Source: an uncultured Porphyromonadaceae bacterium
GTDB lineage: Bacteria; Bacteroidota; Bacteroidia; Bacteroidales; Barnesiellaceae_A
Assembly: GCA_900538705.1 (NCBI GenBank)
Contig: UPZG01000006.1
Span: 1 to 64,000, forward strand
Length of the DNA: 64,000 nt
Direction of reading: 5' to 3'
The notes beneath the pieces were generated by a model. That model searched no databases. It was not told where the DNA came from and saw only the letters and a program-made list of their open reading frames with translations. Below are positions 35,701-43,176 of the stretch, one piece after another. Numbering within the stretch: the first letter of the stretch is position 1; the number at the start of each line of letters is the position of its first letter. The translations under genes and the position numbers were made by a program.

Positions 35701-36067
35701 AAAAACTGTCGATGGTACTGATGTTGAATGCTGAAAAATCGTGCAGAAGTTGGTATAACACAGTCTGGGCTGTTTGTTGCAAGCGGTTTTCAGAGCAACT
35801 GAAAGCCTCGCATAGAGGTTTGCGATAGGGAGCATGTGTTATATCGTGTGCCAGTAAATCGAGTTGTTTGACAATACGTTGCTTCATCTCGTCGGTTGCC
35901 TTGTTAGTGAAAGTAACGGCGAGAATACGTCTATGAGGCGACGATATGTTTTTGTAGAACTGATACCGGCCATCTTCGTCACGTTTTCCGAGCAACATTT
36001 TGATGTACTCCAACGTAAGCGTGTAGGTCTTTCCTGAGCCGGCAGAAGCTTTGTAAATGTCTAACAT
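32738..36067 (-). CDS. UvrD/Rep-type helicase-nuclease (AddA/RecB-like)
   Basis: A 1109-residue subunit of a double-strand-break processing enzyme. The N-terminus holds helicase motif I (IYKASAGSGKTYTL, residues 4-17), motif Ia (ILAVTFTNKATDEMK), motif II/III (LIDEFQDTSRLQW, then VGDVKQSIYRWR) and motifs V/VI (VLTIHKSKGLEFPVV, VAFTRAIESL). The C-terminal 120 residues are a PD-(D/E)XK nuclease with YRPDRVIIDGD and VVIIDYKFGN supplying the Asp and Asp-x-Lys residues. The expected AddB-like partner is not next to it in this window; the SUI1 gene lies 9 bases upstream. Both helicase and nuclease residues look intact. Confidence 0.9.
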   Translation of the reverse strand: MLDIYKASAGSGKTYTLTLEYIKMLLGKRDEDGRYQFYKNISSPHRRILAVTFTNKATDEMKQRIVKQLDLLAHDITHAPYRKPLCEAFSCSENRLQQTAQTVLYQLLHDFSAFNISTIDSFFQQVLRAFTQEAGLQGGFDVEMDNAFVTATAIDRMLSDLDDPQNKDLLEWLLKYAEDNIKDEGSWDIYGLNTGKSDILQLARELSSENYKKYRDSLLKKRRDEFTSYLQAMRNLCTDYRKTLRTYALQARDAIADTGIDPELFSRQWIQLLDTFANTHAQISSDTEVTRFLKYATDRDKWFSKTKIKKSGVDAEAVTNAIADSIDAVADCLGEPYKRYRTAIECSKHIYALGILADIDKYIMEYEQEHNTLLLSKTSEILSGIINQSDAPFIYEKLGTRIEHYLIDEFQDTSRLQWQNFEPLVTESLANNNDNLIVGDVKQSIYRWRNSDWRLLHSAFNADRNSLFIHHNMDTNWRSCAAIVTFNNTFFRTAAQLLQDSLTNDIKQSLAGDLPYPEVTAAYAHLTQKVASTNKTSEGHVEIHLLKKEENKKAAFYNEAELRIPALLQELFAQGYRMGDIAFLVNTNLEAKRIVEFLLELSAEGSSTLHDLRVISDEALLITNAPPIKLIIGMLRHINRPDAPIYELFLSYEHELMRLATSHGESKALAAYFEQRHQNGLLDSDLQEFIDSIQQLPLFEMCERIIDYFAHFGYTQRYIAYIEAFQDIVTDYCRTHNADLHSFITWWDAKEKHARERGDSNFAIKSPEGLDAIRVLTIHKSKGLEFPVVIIPYASWPLNRESRSILWCTASEPPFNQMPVLPLSYSSKSLSDTLFARQYYEEKINSCIDSLNLAYVAFTRAIESLIVFAEFPAKNKKGENTRFSTMSDIIYNVISSPGADTANDNEIVLSQYFTDSESEALFESGNKQKVSTSHIEGEQLSQESAYHIVPPGNRMRLRLKSAGITGNNARDYGTLMHNILAEIRYYDDIAPTVRRFVGEGSLPATDEASTVARLQQWLSLPETQQWYAPGITVLTETEILQPQSVFYRPDRVIIDGDRVVIIDYKFGNIERDATYRKQLANYMALVRDMGYRQVDGFLWYLSLEKIVQV

Positions 36068-36076
36068 GCTGCGTTA

Positions 36077-36421
36077 TTATAAAATGCGGGCTTTGTAACC
36101 GGCGCGAGTGAGCAGCTCGAGAACCTTTTGCCGGTGATCGCCTTGTATGAGGATTTCTCCGTCTTTGTCAGAGCCTCCTACACCGCAGTGTGTTTTCAAC
36201 GTCTTGGCCAAAGTCTTCAGGTCGGCAGTCGTTCCTACAAAGCCAGTTATGAGGGTGACCGCTTTTCCGTTGCGGTTACGCTTGTCGAGTTTGATACGTA
36301 GATTTTGTCGGGAAGGGGGTAAGGTCTCCTGCTCGGCTTCTTCGCCAGTGTCGTATTTATAATCGGGATTGGTAGAATATACTACGTTGAGGCGATCTTT
36401 CCAGTCGTTGTTATTTGCCAT
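36077..36421 (-). CDS. SUI1/YciH family translation factor
   Basis: A 114-residue homologue of eukaryotic eIF1 (SUI1) and E. coli YciH. The family segment GKAVTLITGFVGTTADLKTL and the downstream CGVGGSDKDGEILIQGDHR are clear. The start is placed at ATG 36421 (MANNNDWKDRL), because the in-frame extension further upstream is low-complexity and crosses a terminator of the previous gene. It overlaps nothing and is 9 bases ahead of the helicase-nuclease gene, so co-transcription is likely. Confidence 0.9.
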   Translation of the reverse strand: MANNNDWKDRLNVVYSTNPDYKYDTGEEAEQETLPPSRQNLRIKLDKRNRNGKAVTLITGFVGTTADLKTLAKTLKTHCGVGGSDKDGEILIQGDHRQKVLELLTRAGYKARIL

Positions 36422-36474
36422 GTGTTGTCTTTTGTGTCTATGCAAAAATACGATAACAAGATGTAATAGATAAA

Positions 36475-36504
36475 ATAACGGACGCATTATTTTGCGTCCG
36501 TTAT
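36475..36504 (-). terminator. Terminator after the alpha/beta hydrolase gene
   Basis: A 12-bp perfect stem (ATAACGGACGCA with its complement) and 6-base loop, followed on the minus strand by TTTTATC. It separates the hydrolase transcript from the SUI1 gene. Confidence 0.8.
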
Positions 36505-36579
36505 GAGTTTTAAGTTTTATTTGGGTTTGCCGTTGCCATACCATCGGGGTCACGAATTGCATGGCGTAACTCTCTTTGA

Positions 36580-37656
36580 TTATTTGAGGTATTGGCGGAA
36601 GAAAGATTCAATCTTGTCGAAGGGAATTTTTTCCAGATTGTCATACAGGTCGGTATGGCTGGCATCGGGAACGATAACCAATTCTTTGTTATCTCCCTTG
36701 AGTTTCTTGAAGGTACTTTCACTGAAATAGCGTGAGTGTGCTTTCTCGCCATGTACGAGAAGTACGGCATTGCGAATCTCATCGGCATACGATAGGATAG
36801 GCATGTTGAGGAATGATAGGCTTGAGGTCATATTCCATCCACCGTTTGAACCGAGAGAGCGTTTGTGATATCCTCTGGGCGTTTTGTAATATGCGTTGTA
36901 ATCTTTTACAAATTGAGGAGCATCATCTGGAACTGGATCTACGACACCTCCGGCCAGTTTGTATGTGCCATTTTTGTAATCTTCGGTTCTTTGGGCGTTT
37001 AATTTCTGTCGCATGGCATTACGGGCGTCGGCATTATCTGCTTCGTCAAAGTAGCCGTTGGCAGTAACTCGTGACATATCATACATGGTTACGGCGACAG
37101 TTGCCTTGATGCGGGTGTCTATAGCAGCAGCATTCACTGCCATGCCTCCCCATCCACATATACCAATAATACCTATTTTATTGGGGTCTACGTCGCTGCG
37201 CGTAGACAGGTAATCGATTGCGGCACAAAAATCTTCGGTGTTGATATCGGGCGATGCCACATAACGAGGTTGGCCTCCGCTCTCACCCGTAAACGAGGGG
37301 TCGAAAGCAATGGTCAGAAAGCCCAGTTCGGCCATTCGCTGTGCATAAAGTCCTGAAACTTGTTCTTTCACAGCTCCAAAGGGTCCACATACGGCAATGG
37401 CCGGTAACTTACCCTCGGCATTCTTGGGTATATACAAGTCGGCTGCAAGTGTAATGCCATAGCGGTTGTGAAATGTTATTTTGCTGTGGTTTACTTTGTC
37501 GCTTTTGGGAAATACTTTGTCCCATTCTTGTGTTAAGCTTAACTTCTCTTCCATGACACTATTAGTAAATGATGGGTTTTCTTGTGCTAATATGCTCGCT
37601 GTACCAAAGATACAGAAAGACAATATTAAGTATGATTTGAGAAGATATATTTTCAT
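36580..37656 (-). CDS. Secreted alpha/beta hydrolase with Cys nucleophile elbow
   Basis: A 358-residue exported hydrolase: signal peptide in the first 25 residues (ILSFCIFGTASILAQ). The fold is shown by ITLAADLYIPKNAEGKLPAIAVCGP (strand and oxyanion region), FDPSFTGESGG, the nucleophile elbow IGIIGICGWGG with Cys167 in place of the usual Ser, and VIVPDASHTDLYDN containing the catalytic His. It resembles the YcjY/dienelactone-hydrolase group, in which a Cys nucleophile is known. It lies 21 bases after the flavodoxin-like gene and both probably obey the tandem AraC-type operator upstream. Confidence 0.85.
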   Translation of the reverse strand: MKIYLLKSYLILSFCIFGTASILAQENPSFTNSVMEEKLSLTQEWDKVFPKSDKVNHSKITFHNRYGITLAADLYIPKNAEGKLPAIAVCGPFGAVKEQVSGLYAQRMAELGFLTIAFDPSFTGESGGQPRYVASPDINTEDFCAAIDYLSTRSDVDPNKIGIIGICGWGGMAVNAAAIDTRIKATVAVTMYDMSRVTANGYFDEADNADARNAMRQKLNAQRTEDYKNGTYKLAGGVVDPVPDDAPQFVKDYNAYYKTPRGYHKRSLGSNGGWNMTSSLSFLNMPILSYADEIRNAVLLVHGEKAHSRYFSESTFKKLKGDNKELVIVPDASHTDLYDNLEKIPFDKIESFFRQYLK

Positions 37657-37677
37657 GCTTTGCAGGTTTTATGTTAT

Positions 37678-38292
37678 TCACCGTATAAAATTGGTCATGA
37701 TGCTTTTTTCTTTTTCGGGATGTGGAATTAAATTGTTTTTCAGGCTCTTCAGTATCCATGCCATGTTATTTCCTAAGGTGCGCATGGTTTGTAATCCCTC
37801 GGCATCTTGAGATGCTTCACCTGGCAAACAACCGTGTACACTGTTCCAATATTGAGATGATACGACCGGCATATTATTAATGGTAAAATATTTGTTTAGC
37901 CTGTCGAATGTGGCACTTGCGCCTCCACGGCGGCAAACGGCAACAGAAGCCGCCGGTTTATACTGAAGAAGTTCTGAAGCTGAGTAGAAAAGCCTATCGA
38001 GCAAGGCGCACAACGAGCCGTTGGGACCTGCATAGTAGACTGGAGAGCCTATAACAATGCCGTCGGCAGTTTCTAATTTTGTCCTGATAGAGTTATATAA
38101 TGCGTCATTAAATACGCAGTGCCCCAGTTCTGAGCAACGATTGCAGGCAATACAACCCTGTATCGCTTTTGTGCCGATAGAAACTATTTCGGTATCTATT
38201 CCGTTTCCTTCAAGAGCCTTTGCTACCTCACATAAGGCAATATAGGTATTGCCTTTGCTTCGAGGACTTCCGTTGATTAGTAGTACTTTCAT
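37678..38292 (-). CDS. Flavodoxin-like NAD(P)H-dependent oxidoreductase
   Basis: Predicted FMN-binding reductase (204 residues) of the iron-sulfur flavoprotein/NADPH-dependent FMN reductase group. The FMN phosphate loop is VLLINGSPRSKGNTY (residues 3-17). A cysteine-rich stretch follows, GCIACNRCSELGHC (about residues 46-59), with CxxC spacing that may carry a redox centre. The GIVIGSPVYYAGPNG segment is the flavin-ring contact. It is the first gene of a two-gene unit with the alpha/beta hydrolase. A -7 element and an AraC-type tandem repeat lie directly upstream. Confidence 0.9.
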   Translation of the reverse strand: MKVLLINGSPRSKGNTYIALCEVAKALEGNGIDTEIVSIGTKAIQGCIACNRCSELGHCVFNDALYNSIRTKLETADGIVIGSPVYYAGPNGSLCALLDRLFYSASELLQYKPAASVAVCRRGGASATFDRLNKYFTINNMPVVSSQYWNSVHGCLPGEASQDAEGLQTMRTLGNNMAWILKSLKNNLIPHPEKEKSIMTNFIR

Positions 38293-38393
38293 CGTTGTAG
38301 TATATCTGGTTTATTAATGCAATAGAATATTTTGATACTAAAAGGTATTATATATGCGATTTTTAGGTCTATCGCCTTTGCTGAGCGTTAGTA

Positions 38394-38401
38394 CAAAATT
38401 A
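38394..38401 (-). promoter_or_regulatory. Putative -7 element of the flavodoxin/hydrolase promoter
   Basis: TAATTTTG on the minus strand matches TAnnTTTG about 100 bases before the flavodoxin start. No TTTG lies at -33, as expected for an activator-dependent promoter, and the tandem repeat sits right upstream. Confidence 0.5.
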
Positions 38402-38423
38402 TGAGGTTTATTTTATATTATTG

Positions 38424-38460
38424 TTGCTGTGAGGTTCAAAAAATATTGCTGAAAGGTTCA
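38424..38460 (-). promoter_or_regulatory. Tandem 15-bp direct repeat, probable AraC-type operator
   Basis: The copies TTGCTGTGAGGTTCA (38424-38438) and TTGCTGAAAGGTTCA (38446-38460) agree at 13 of 15 positions and repeat every 22 bases, two helical turns, which is the usual spacing for AraC-family dimers. Relative to the predicted flavodoxin transcription start they span about -37 to -73, the class II activator position. An AraC gene remnant lies immediately beyond. Confidence 0.65.
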
Positions 38461-38557
38461 TTTGTAAAAAAATTAAAGGTTGTCGGTTGTACAAATTATG
38501 TTGCGTAATGGGAGTATCTTGAAGTTATGGTGTATGTAGGAAATGCGAGCCAATATG

Positions 38558-39050
38558 CTAAGAGCAAATAGCTGTGGGAGGAATGCCATATTGTTTCTTG
38601 AAAGCCGATGAGAAATGAGAGCGGTTCTTGAATCCGACCTGTGTATATATGTCGGCAATTTTTATTCCTCCTTTTTGCATCATATTGTATGCCACTTCGA
38701 GGCGTTTGCGAATGAGCCATTTCTCGGGCGTAAGGTCACTTATTTTTTTGAAGTCTCTCTTGAATGTAGCAAGGCTTCTTCCTGTGTAATGTGCCAATTC
38801 TTCCACTGATAGCTCATACATATAGTTGTGATTCATAAAGTCGAGAATATCTATTTCCCAAGGTTCGTTGAAGTCGAATAAAGTGGCGCTTGTGCTGCAT
38901 AAGAGAGAATATAGAGCTGTTTTTGATTGTTTGATATATAATTTGTTCGATTGTAGTTTCTTGCAGTGCAGGAAGAGATTGTTTTATTGTTTGAAATGAT
39001 AAAATTGACGATTTGAAACCTTTTTCTATATCGGAAAAACATAAATTGCA
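38558..39050 (-). pseudogene. Broken AraC-family transcriptional regulator
   Basis: The C-terminal DNA-binding domain is intact: LSVEELAHYTGRSLATFKRD gives the first helix-turn-helix and VGFKNRSHFSSAFKKQYG the second. Reading upstream in the same frame, a further 49 residues ending LFDFNEPWEIDILDF match the inter-domain region of full-length relatives, but a TAA stop interrupts at 38984-38986. Just before it, the other reading frame continues family-like sequence (FKSSILSFQTIKQSL), which suggests a frameshift near 38960-38985. The N-terminal ligand-binding domain is not found, so the 5' boundary given is approximate. A start at the internal ATG 38836 would leave only 92 residues; a short DNA-binding product is possible but unproven. 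Confidence 0.75.
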
Positions 39051-39272
39051 TACGAAAAAAAATAGTGATACTGAGAAGGAGCAACATCGATAAAACATAC
39101 AAATATGAAAAATATTTTTTGTGGCATTGTATCTTGCGCCTCCGTGGCAGCGCAGATACAACAATAGTATTATGATTCCATCTCTCGCAGCCTTTGATGA
39201 TTCCGATGGAGAAGGGGAAAAGGGACTGTAAAAACATCGCGTGTAGCGATAGAACAACTGCAGTTTATAAAA
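39051..39272. other. Gene-poor stretch with decayed reading frames
   Basis: Short plus-strand frames begin with a signal-like MKNIFCGIVSCASVAAQ at about 39106 but stop after 20 codons, and another short frame follows. I see no intact gene, promoter or structured RNA. The pattern is what a decaying small secreted protein gene would leave. Confidence 0.35.
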
Positions 39273-39416
39273 ATGAAAAGTCGTGTGGCAAAAGATATAT
39301 GTGGCTTTAATCGTGTGCTCGATCTTTCACGTATTCCGCAAGGTACATATCCGTTAAGGGTAGTTCGTGCCGAGCTATGCGGTTGCGTAGAAAGTTGTGA
39401 AGAAGTAATAAATTAG
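39273..39416 (+). CDS. Possible small protein or gene remnant ahead of a terminator
   Basis: A 47-residue plus-strand frame from ATG 39273 to TAG. The middle reads VLDLSRIPQGTYPLRVV, which resembles the last strands of Bacteroidota secreted beta-domains, and the tail holds four cysteines. The stop codon is 12 bases before a strong plus-strand terminator, so some transcript ends here. It may be a real short gene or the 3' end of a decayed larger one; the in-frame region stays open only to 39201 upstream. Confidence 0.3.
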   Translation: MKSRVAKDICGFNRVLDLSRIPQGTYPLRVVRAELCGCVESCEEVIN

Positions 39417-39427
39417 AACGTGGCAGC

Positions 39428-39474
39428 CATGCTCCCGGTAAGCTTTTATCAATAGCTTGGGGAGCATGTTTTTT
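39428..39474 (+). terminator. Rho-independent terminator upstream of porU
   Basis: CATGCTCCC pairs with GGGAGCATG (9 bp), an AAGCT/AGCTT inner stem extends it, and six T residues follow. It insulates the PorU-like gene at 39572 from upstream transcription. Confidence 0.75.
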
Positions 39475-39571
39475 GATGCGGGTAGTAAGATTCTGTAAAG
39501 AAAACAAAATACAGGGCAATGCAATAAAACGGTTAAGTAGCCGTTACCAAATAATAGAAGAAAAGAGAAAC

Positions 39572-42500
39572 ATGTTACTTAAATATATAGTGAAACACTT
39601 TTTTAATAAAGTTGCTTCTTCCTATTTTGTTGCGACGATTGCGACAATAGCCATGGTGTGCGCCATATTTCCTGGCGCAGAACGTGCTGTGGCATTGCCT
39701 GTGTCGCATTATGCTGCGCATTCGGTGTTGTCGTCGGGGTATTGGTATAAAATAGCCGTTACGGGGAGTGGTATATATGAGATAAGTTATAACCAGTTGC
39801 GAGAATGGGGATTTACAGACCCATCGCGGGTACGCATATATGGTTATGGTGGAGCCATGCTTCCAGAGACGGTAAGTCCCGACGATGTCGATGACCTTCC
39901 GCAAATTCCTGTTTTACATTATAATAACAGAATCTTGTTCTATGCACAAGGGACTGTCGATTGGTGGTACGACCCTACATTGCGAAAGATGTTGCACAGG
40001 CAGAATACATATGCAACAGCAGGATATTATTTTATTACCGAGAGCGATGTACAAGCCGCCGAACCGGCAGCGGCACACCTTAACAGTTCTACATCAGGCG
40101 AGGAGGTCGATGTGTATGACGGCTATATGTTGCATGAACAGGAACTTGCCTCGCTCAGCAAAAGCGGGCGGATATTCTTGGGAGAAGACTTCCGCTACAG
40201 TCAGACACAACGTTTTTCGTTTTCTATCCCCGGTATAGTGAATAGTACGCTTCGCGTAGAGGTGGCTTTCGGAGCTAATGTAACTGGAGGAGGCGCAACA
40301 TTGAGGCTGTATCACAATAACAAGCAAATTTCGTCGGGGTCGAGTTGGAATATGGGTGCCAATAGTGACACGTATGAGTTTATGAAGTATATCACTCCGT
40401 CGGTCGATGTGACATCGGACGATGGCAATGATGTCTTTACAATTACATATGTACCTTCGGGAACAACAGTAGAGGCGCGTCTCGATTATATAAAATTGCA
40501 GTATAAACGTAGTTTGCAATTATACGACGGTGTTGTGCAGTTTCGTAACAACGATTTCCCTTCAGGAGGTACGTTTGTGATAGGAAATTTCAACGACCGT
40601 TGTATTATATGGGATATTACGACACAATATCAGCCACAAAAGGTTGCGGCAACAGTTAGTAATGGTAAAGCTCGCTTCTCACCCGTAGAGACGCAGCATG
40701 ATTATATAGCCTTCGATCCGGCTGCAACATTCCCTTCGCCTACCGGAGTCGGTACGTTGGCAAATCAGGATTTGCATGGCATGGCCACTCCCGATATGGT
40801 GATACTTGCCCCGCGTCAGTTTTTGTCTTATGCCGACAGAGTAGCGGCGTTGCATGAGAGTGTCGACAGTTTCCAGGTGGCTGTGATAGACCATGAGCTC
40901 GTTTTCAATGAGTTCTCATCGGGAACGCCCGATGCCGTTGCATACCGCCGGTTGATGAAGATGTTCTACGACCGGTCTCAGGCTGATACCACGGCACGAC
41001 AGATAAAATATTTGTTGTTATTCGGTCGTGGTTTTTATGATAACAGACGTATTATTAGCGAGATACGTAATTGTGGCTATCCTACGTTGCTTACTTACCA
41101 AAATCCTCGCAGTGACAACGAAACCTATTCATACGTGTGCGACGATTTCTTTACATATCTCAGTGACACAGTGTCGACCAACAATGGGTTGAATAAGATG
41201 TGTATTGCTGTGGGGCGGTTCCCCGTAAAGAGTAACAGCGAAGCCGACGTAGTAGTGGAGAAGTTATATAAATATGTAACACAACCCAATTACGGCGCAT
41301 GGCGTAACCAAGCCATATTGGTAGCCGATGATGGCAATTCGGGTACACACATGCGGCAGGCCGAAAGTGTGGAATCTTATTGGAAAGCCGATCGCTCAGA
41401 TCTCGTAGTGAACAAAGTGTATACCGATGCATATCCCGAGGAGCAAACCTCTACAGGACGTACATATCCCGATGCCAAGCGTCGCATGATGCAGCTGCTC
41501 GAAGAGGGACAACTCGTACTCGATTACATAGGACATGCCAACTCGGTAGGTTGGACTGGTGAAGACTTGCTGAATATTACCGATATACGGACTATGTACC
41601 TGAAGAATCTGCCGTTTATGATAACGGCTACTTGTGATTTCAGTAGGTATGACTCGGAAGAGGAGTCGGGTGGAGAAATATTTTTCTTGAATGAGTTTGG
41701 CGGAGCTATTGCGCTGTTCTCGTCTACGCGCGTGGCGTGGATAAATGAAAACGGAAGGCTAAATAATGCGTTGGCGCGCTATCTTTTTGAGAAAGATGAA
41801 AATGGTGAAGTATATCCTATAGGAGAGATTATAGCCAAAGCTAAAAATTATATTACCGATTTATATTTTAATAATCCGGACAGTTATCATTATCCCGATA
41901 GTAACAAGCTTGTATATGCGTTGCTGGGCGACCCAGCCATGCGTTTGGGCTATCCCTCCTATAATGCTACTGTGACGCGAGTAAACGGAATACCTATAGG
42001 AAGCGCTGATATTACGCTCGAAGCCCGCTCAAAGGTATCGATAGAAGGAAAGATATTGACTCCAGAAGGGGAACCCGCCAACGACTACTACGGACTTGTA
42101 ATGGTAAATGTGTATGATGCCGAAGAGTCTACGCTCTCAAATGGTTATGATGGAGGCGTGCAGGTAGAGTTTAAGGAGCGTTCCAATAAACTCTTTTCGG
42201 GTCGTGCCAATGTCGACGGGGGCGTTTTCAAGCTTTCGTTCACTATGCCTAAGGAGACAAGTTTCTCAAATGAGAGTGGACTGATAAGCCTTTATGCTTA
42301 CGATGCCTATGGCCGTGAAGCCAGTGGCTCTACCGAGATGATAAAGATTGGAGGCTCCTCTTCTCACTTGCAGACCGATACGGTGGGCCCTGATATTACT
42401 TATCTTTATTTGAATACCAGTAATTTCCAAAATGGCGATGTGGTCAATGAGTCGCCCATGCTCATTGCGGCTGTAACAGACTCATCGGGTATCAACGTGT

Positions 42501-43039
42501 CGACAGCAGGTTTGGGACATGCCATGACGGTGACGATAGATGGTCGTACGTCTTATTCCGATGTGAGCAGCTACTATACACCCGATACTACGGGTATGGC
42601 CGGTGTGGTATATTACCCGCTGAGTTCGTTAAAGGAAGGCGCGCATACATTAGCTTTCAGGGTATGGGATAACGAAGGTAATTCGTCGACAGCAACGCTC
42701 GACTTTACTGTGCAGAGTGGTTTGGAACCCGAAATATATAAAGTATATGCCGACCAAAATCCGGCACGTACCTCAACCAATTTTTATATCGAACATGACC
42801 GTCCCGACGGTATTGTGACTGTGACGCTAACTGTATATAATCTGTTGGGAATTCCTGTTTGGCAGGCACAGAAAGAAGGCCGTTCAGATATGTTTAAGAC
42901 TTTCCCCATTACGTGGGACCTTACCATGAGTGGTGGTGGTAGAGTGCCGGGTGGAATTTATCTTTATAGGGCAACTATATCTACTGATAATACGCATATC
43001 TCTACCCGTTCGCAAAAGTTGTGTGTAGCTCCTCGTTAA
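39572..43039 (+). CDS. porU: Type IX secretion C25 sortase-like protease PorU, copy 1
   Basis: Gingipain-family (C25) protein of about 1155 residues, the length of Porphyromonas PorU, which removes the C-terminal signal of type IX cargo and attaches the cargo to A-LPS at the cell surface. The catalytic pair is visible: His655 in DYIGHANSVGW and Cys688 in MITATCDFSRYD, 33 residues apart. The N-terminus has a long hydrophobic signal (ATIATIAMVCAIFPGAERA). The C-terminal 90 residues form a FlgD-like Ig fold (VYNLLGIPVW, then GGIYLYRATI). ATG 39572 is used in place of an ATG 33 codons upstream that lies inside the terminator. A terminator follows before rex. A paralogue sits 1.4 kb downstream. 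Confidence 0.88.
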   Translation: MLLKYIVKHFFNKVASSYFVATIATIAMVCAIFPGAERAVALPVSHYAAHSVLSSGYWYKIAVTGSGIYEISYNQLREWGFTDPSRVRIYGYGGAMLPETVSPDDVDDLPQIPVLHYNNRILFYAQGTVDWWYDPTLRKMLHRQNTYATAGYYFITESDVQAAEPAAAHLNSSTSGEEVDVYDGYMLHEQELASLSKSGRIFLGEDFRYSQTQRFSFSIPGIVNSTLRVEVAFGANVTGGGATLRLYHNNKQISSGSSWNMGANSDTYEFMKYITPSVDVTSDDGNDVFTITYVPSGTTVEARLDYIKLQYKRSLQLYDGVVQFRNNDFPSGGTFVIGNFNDRCIIWDITTQYQPQKVAATVSNGKARFSPVETQHDYIAFDPAATFPSPTGVGTLANQDLHGMATPDMVILAPRQFLSYADRVAALHESVDSFQVAVIDHELVFNEFSSGTPDAVAYRRLMKMFYDRSQADTTARQIKYLLLFGRGFYDNRRIISEIRNCGYPTLLTYQNPRSDNETYSYVCDDFFTYLSDTVSTNNGLNKMCIAVGRFPVKSNSEADVVVEKLYKYVTQPNYGAWRNQAILVADDGNSGTHMRQAESVESYWKADRSDLVVNKVYTDAYPEEQTSTGRTYPDAKRRMMQLLEEGQLVLDYIGHANSVGWTGEDLLNITDIRTMYLKNLPFMITATCDFSRYDSEEESGGEIFFLNEFGGAIALFSSTRVAWINENGRLNNALARYLFEKDENGEVYPIGEIIAKAKNYITDLYFNNPDSYHYPDSNKLVYALLGDPAMRLGYPSYNATVTRVNGIPIGSADITLEARSKVSIEGKILTPEGEPANDYYGLVMVNVYDAEESTLSNGYDGGVQVEFKERSNKLFSGRANVDGGVFKLSFTMPKETSFSNESGLISLYAYDAYGREASGSTEMIKIGGSSSHLQTDTVGPDITYLYLNTSNFQNGDVVNESPMLIAAVTDSSGINVSTAGLGHAMTVTIDGRTSYSDVSSYYTPDTTGMAGVVYYPLSSLKEGAHTLAFRVWDNEGNSSTATLDFTVQSGLEPEIYKVYADQNPARTSTNFYIEHDRPDGIVTVTLTVYNLLGIPVWQAQKEGRSDMFKTFPITWDLTMSGGGRVPGGIYLYRATISTDNTHISTRSQKLCVAPR

Positions 43040-43071
43040 ATAGGAGAAATAAGGAAGTTCCTTGAAAATAT

Positions 43072-43112
43072 GCCGTGCATCTTTTTTGATTATTCTCAAA
43101 AAGATGCACGGC
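43072..43112. terminator. Terminator between porU copy 1 and rex
   Basis: A 15-bp perfect stem (GCCGTGCATCTTTTT with its complement) around an 11-base loop, 32 bases after the stop codon. It separates the first porU from the rex transcript. Confidence 0.8.
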
Positions 43113-43133
43113 TAGCATTCGAAAAAATATTTG

Positions 43134-43141
43134 TATTTTTG
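43134..43141 (+). promoter_or_regulatory. Putative -7 promoter element for rex
   Basis: TATTTTTG matches TAnnTTTG, 35 bases before the rex start and after the terminator. No -33 match is seen. Confidence 0.4.
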
Positions 43142-43176
43142 TACGCTGATATTTTTCTTGAGAGAGGAAATGTTAT

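Noticed and set aside
38814..39257. Minus-strand open frame covering the upstream part of the AraC remnant as an independent gene
   Set aside because: Only its last third resembles the AraC family; the rest has no coding character, and it overlaps the in-frame C-terminal domain, so it is treated as part of the pseudogene.
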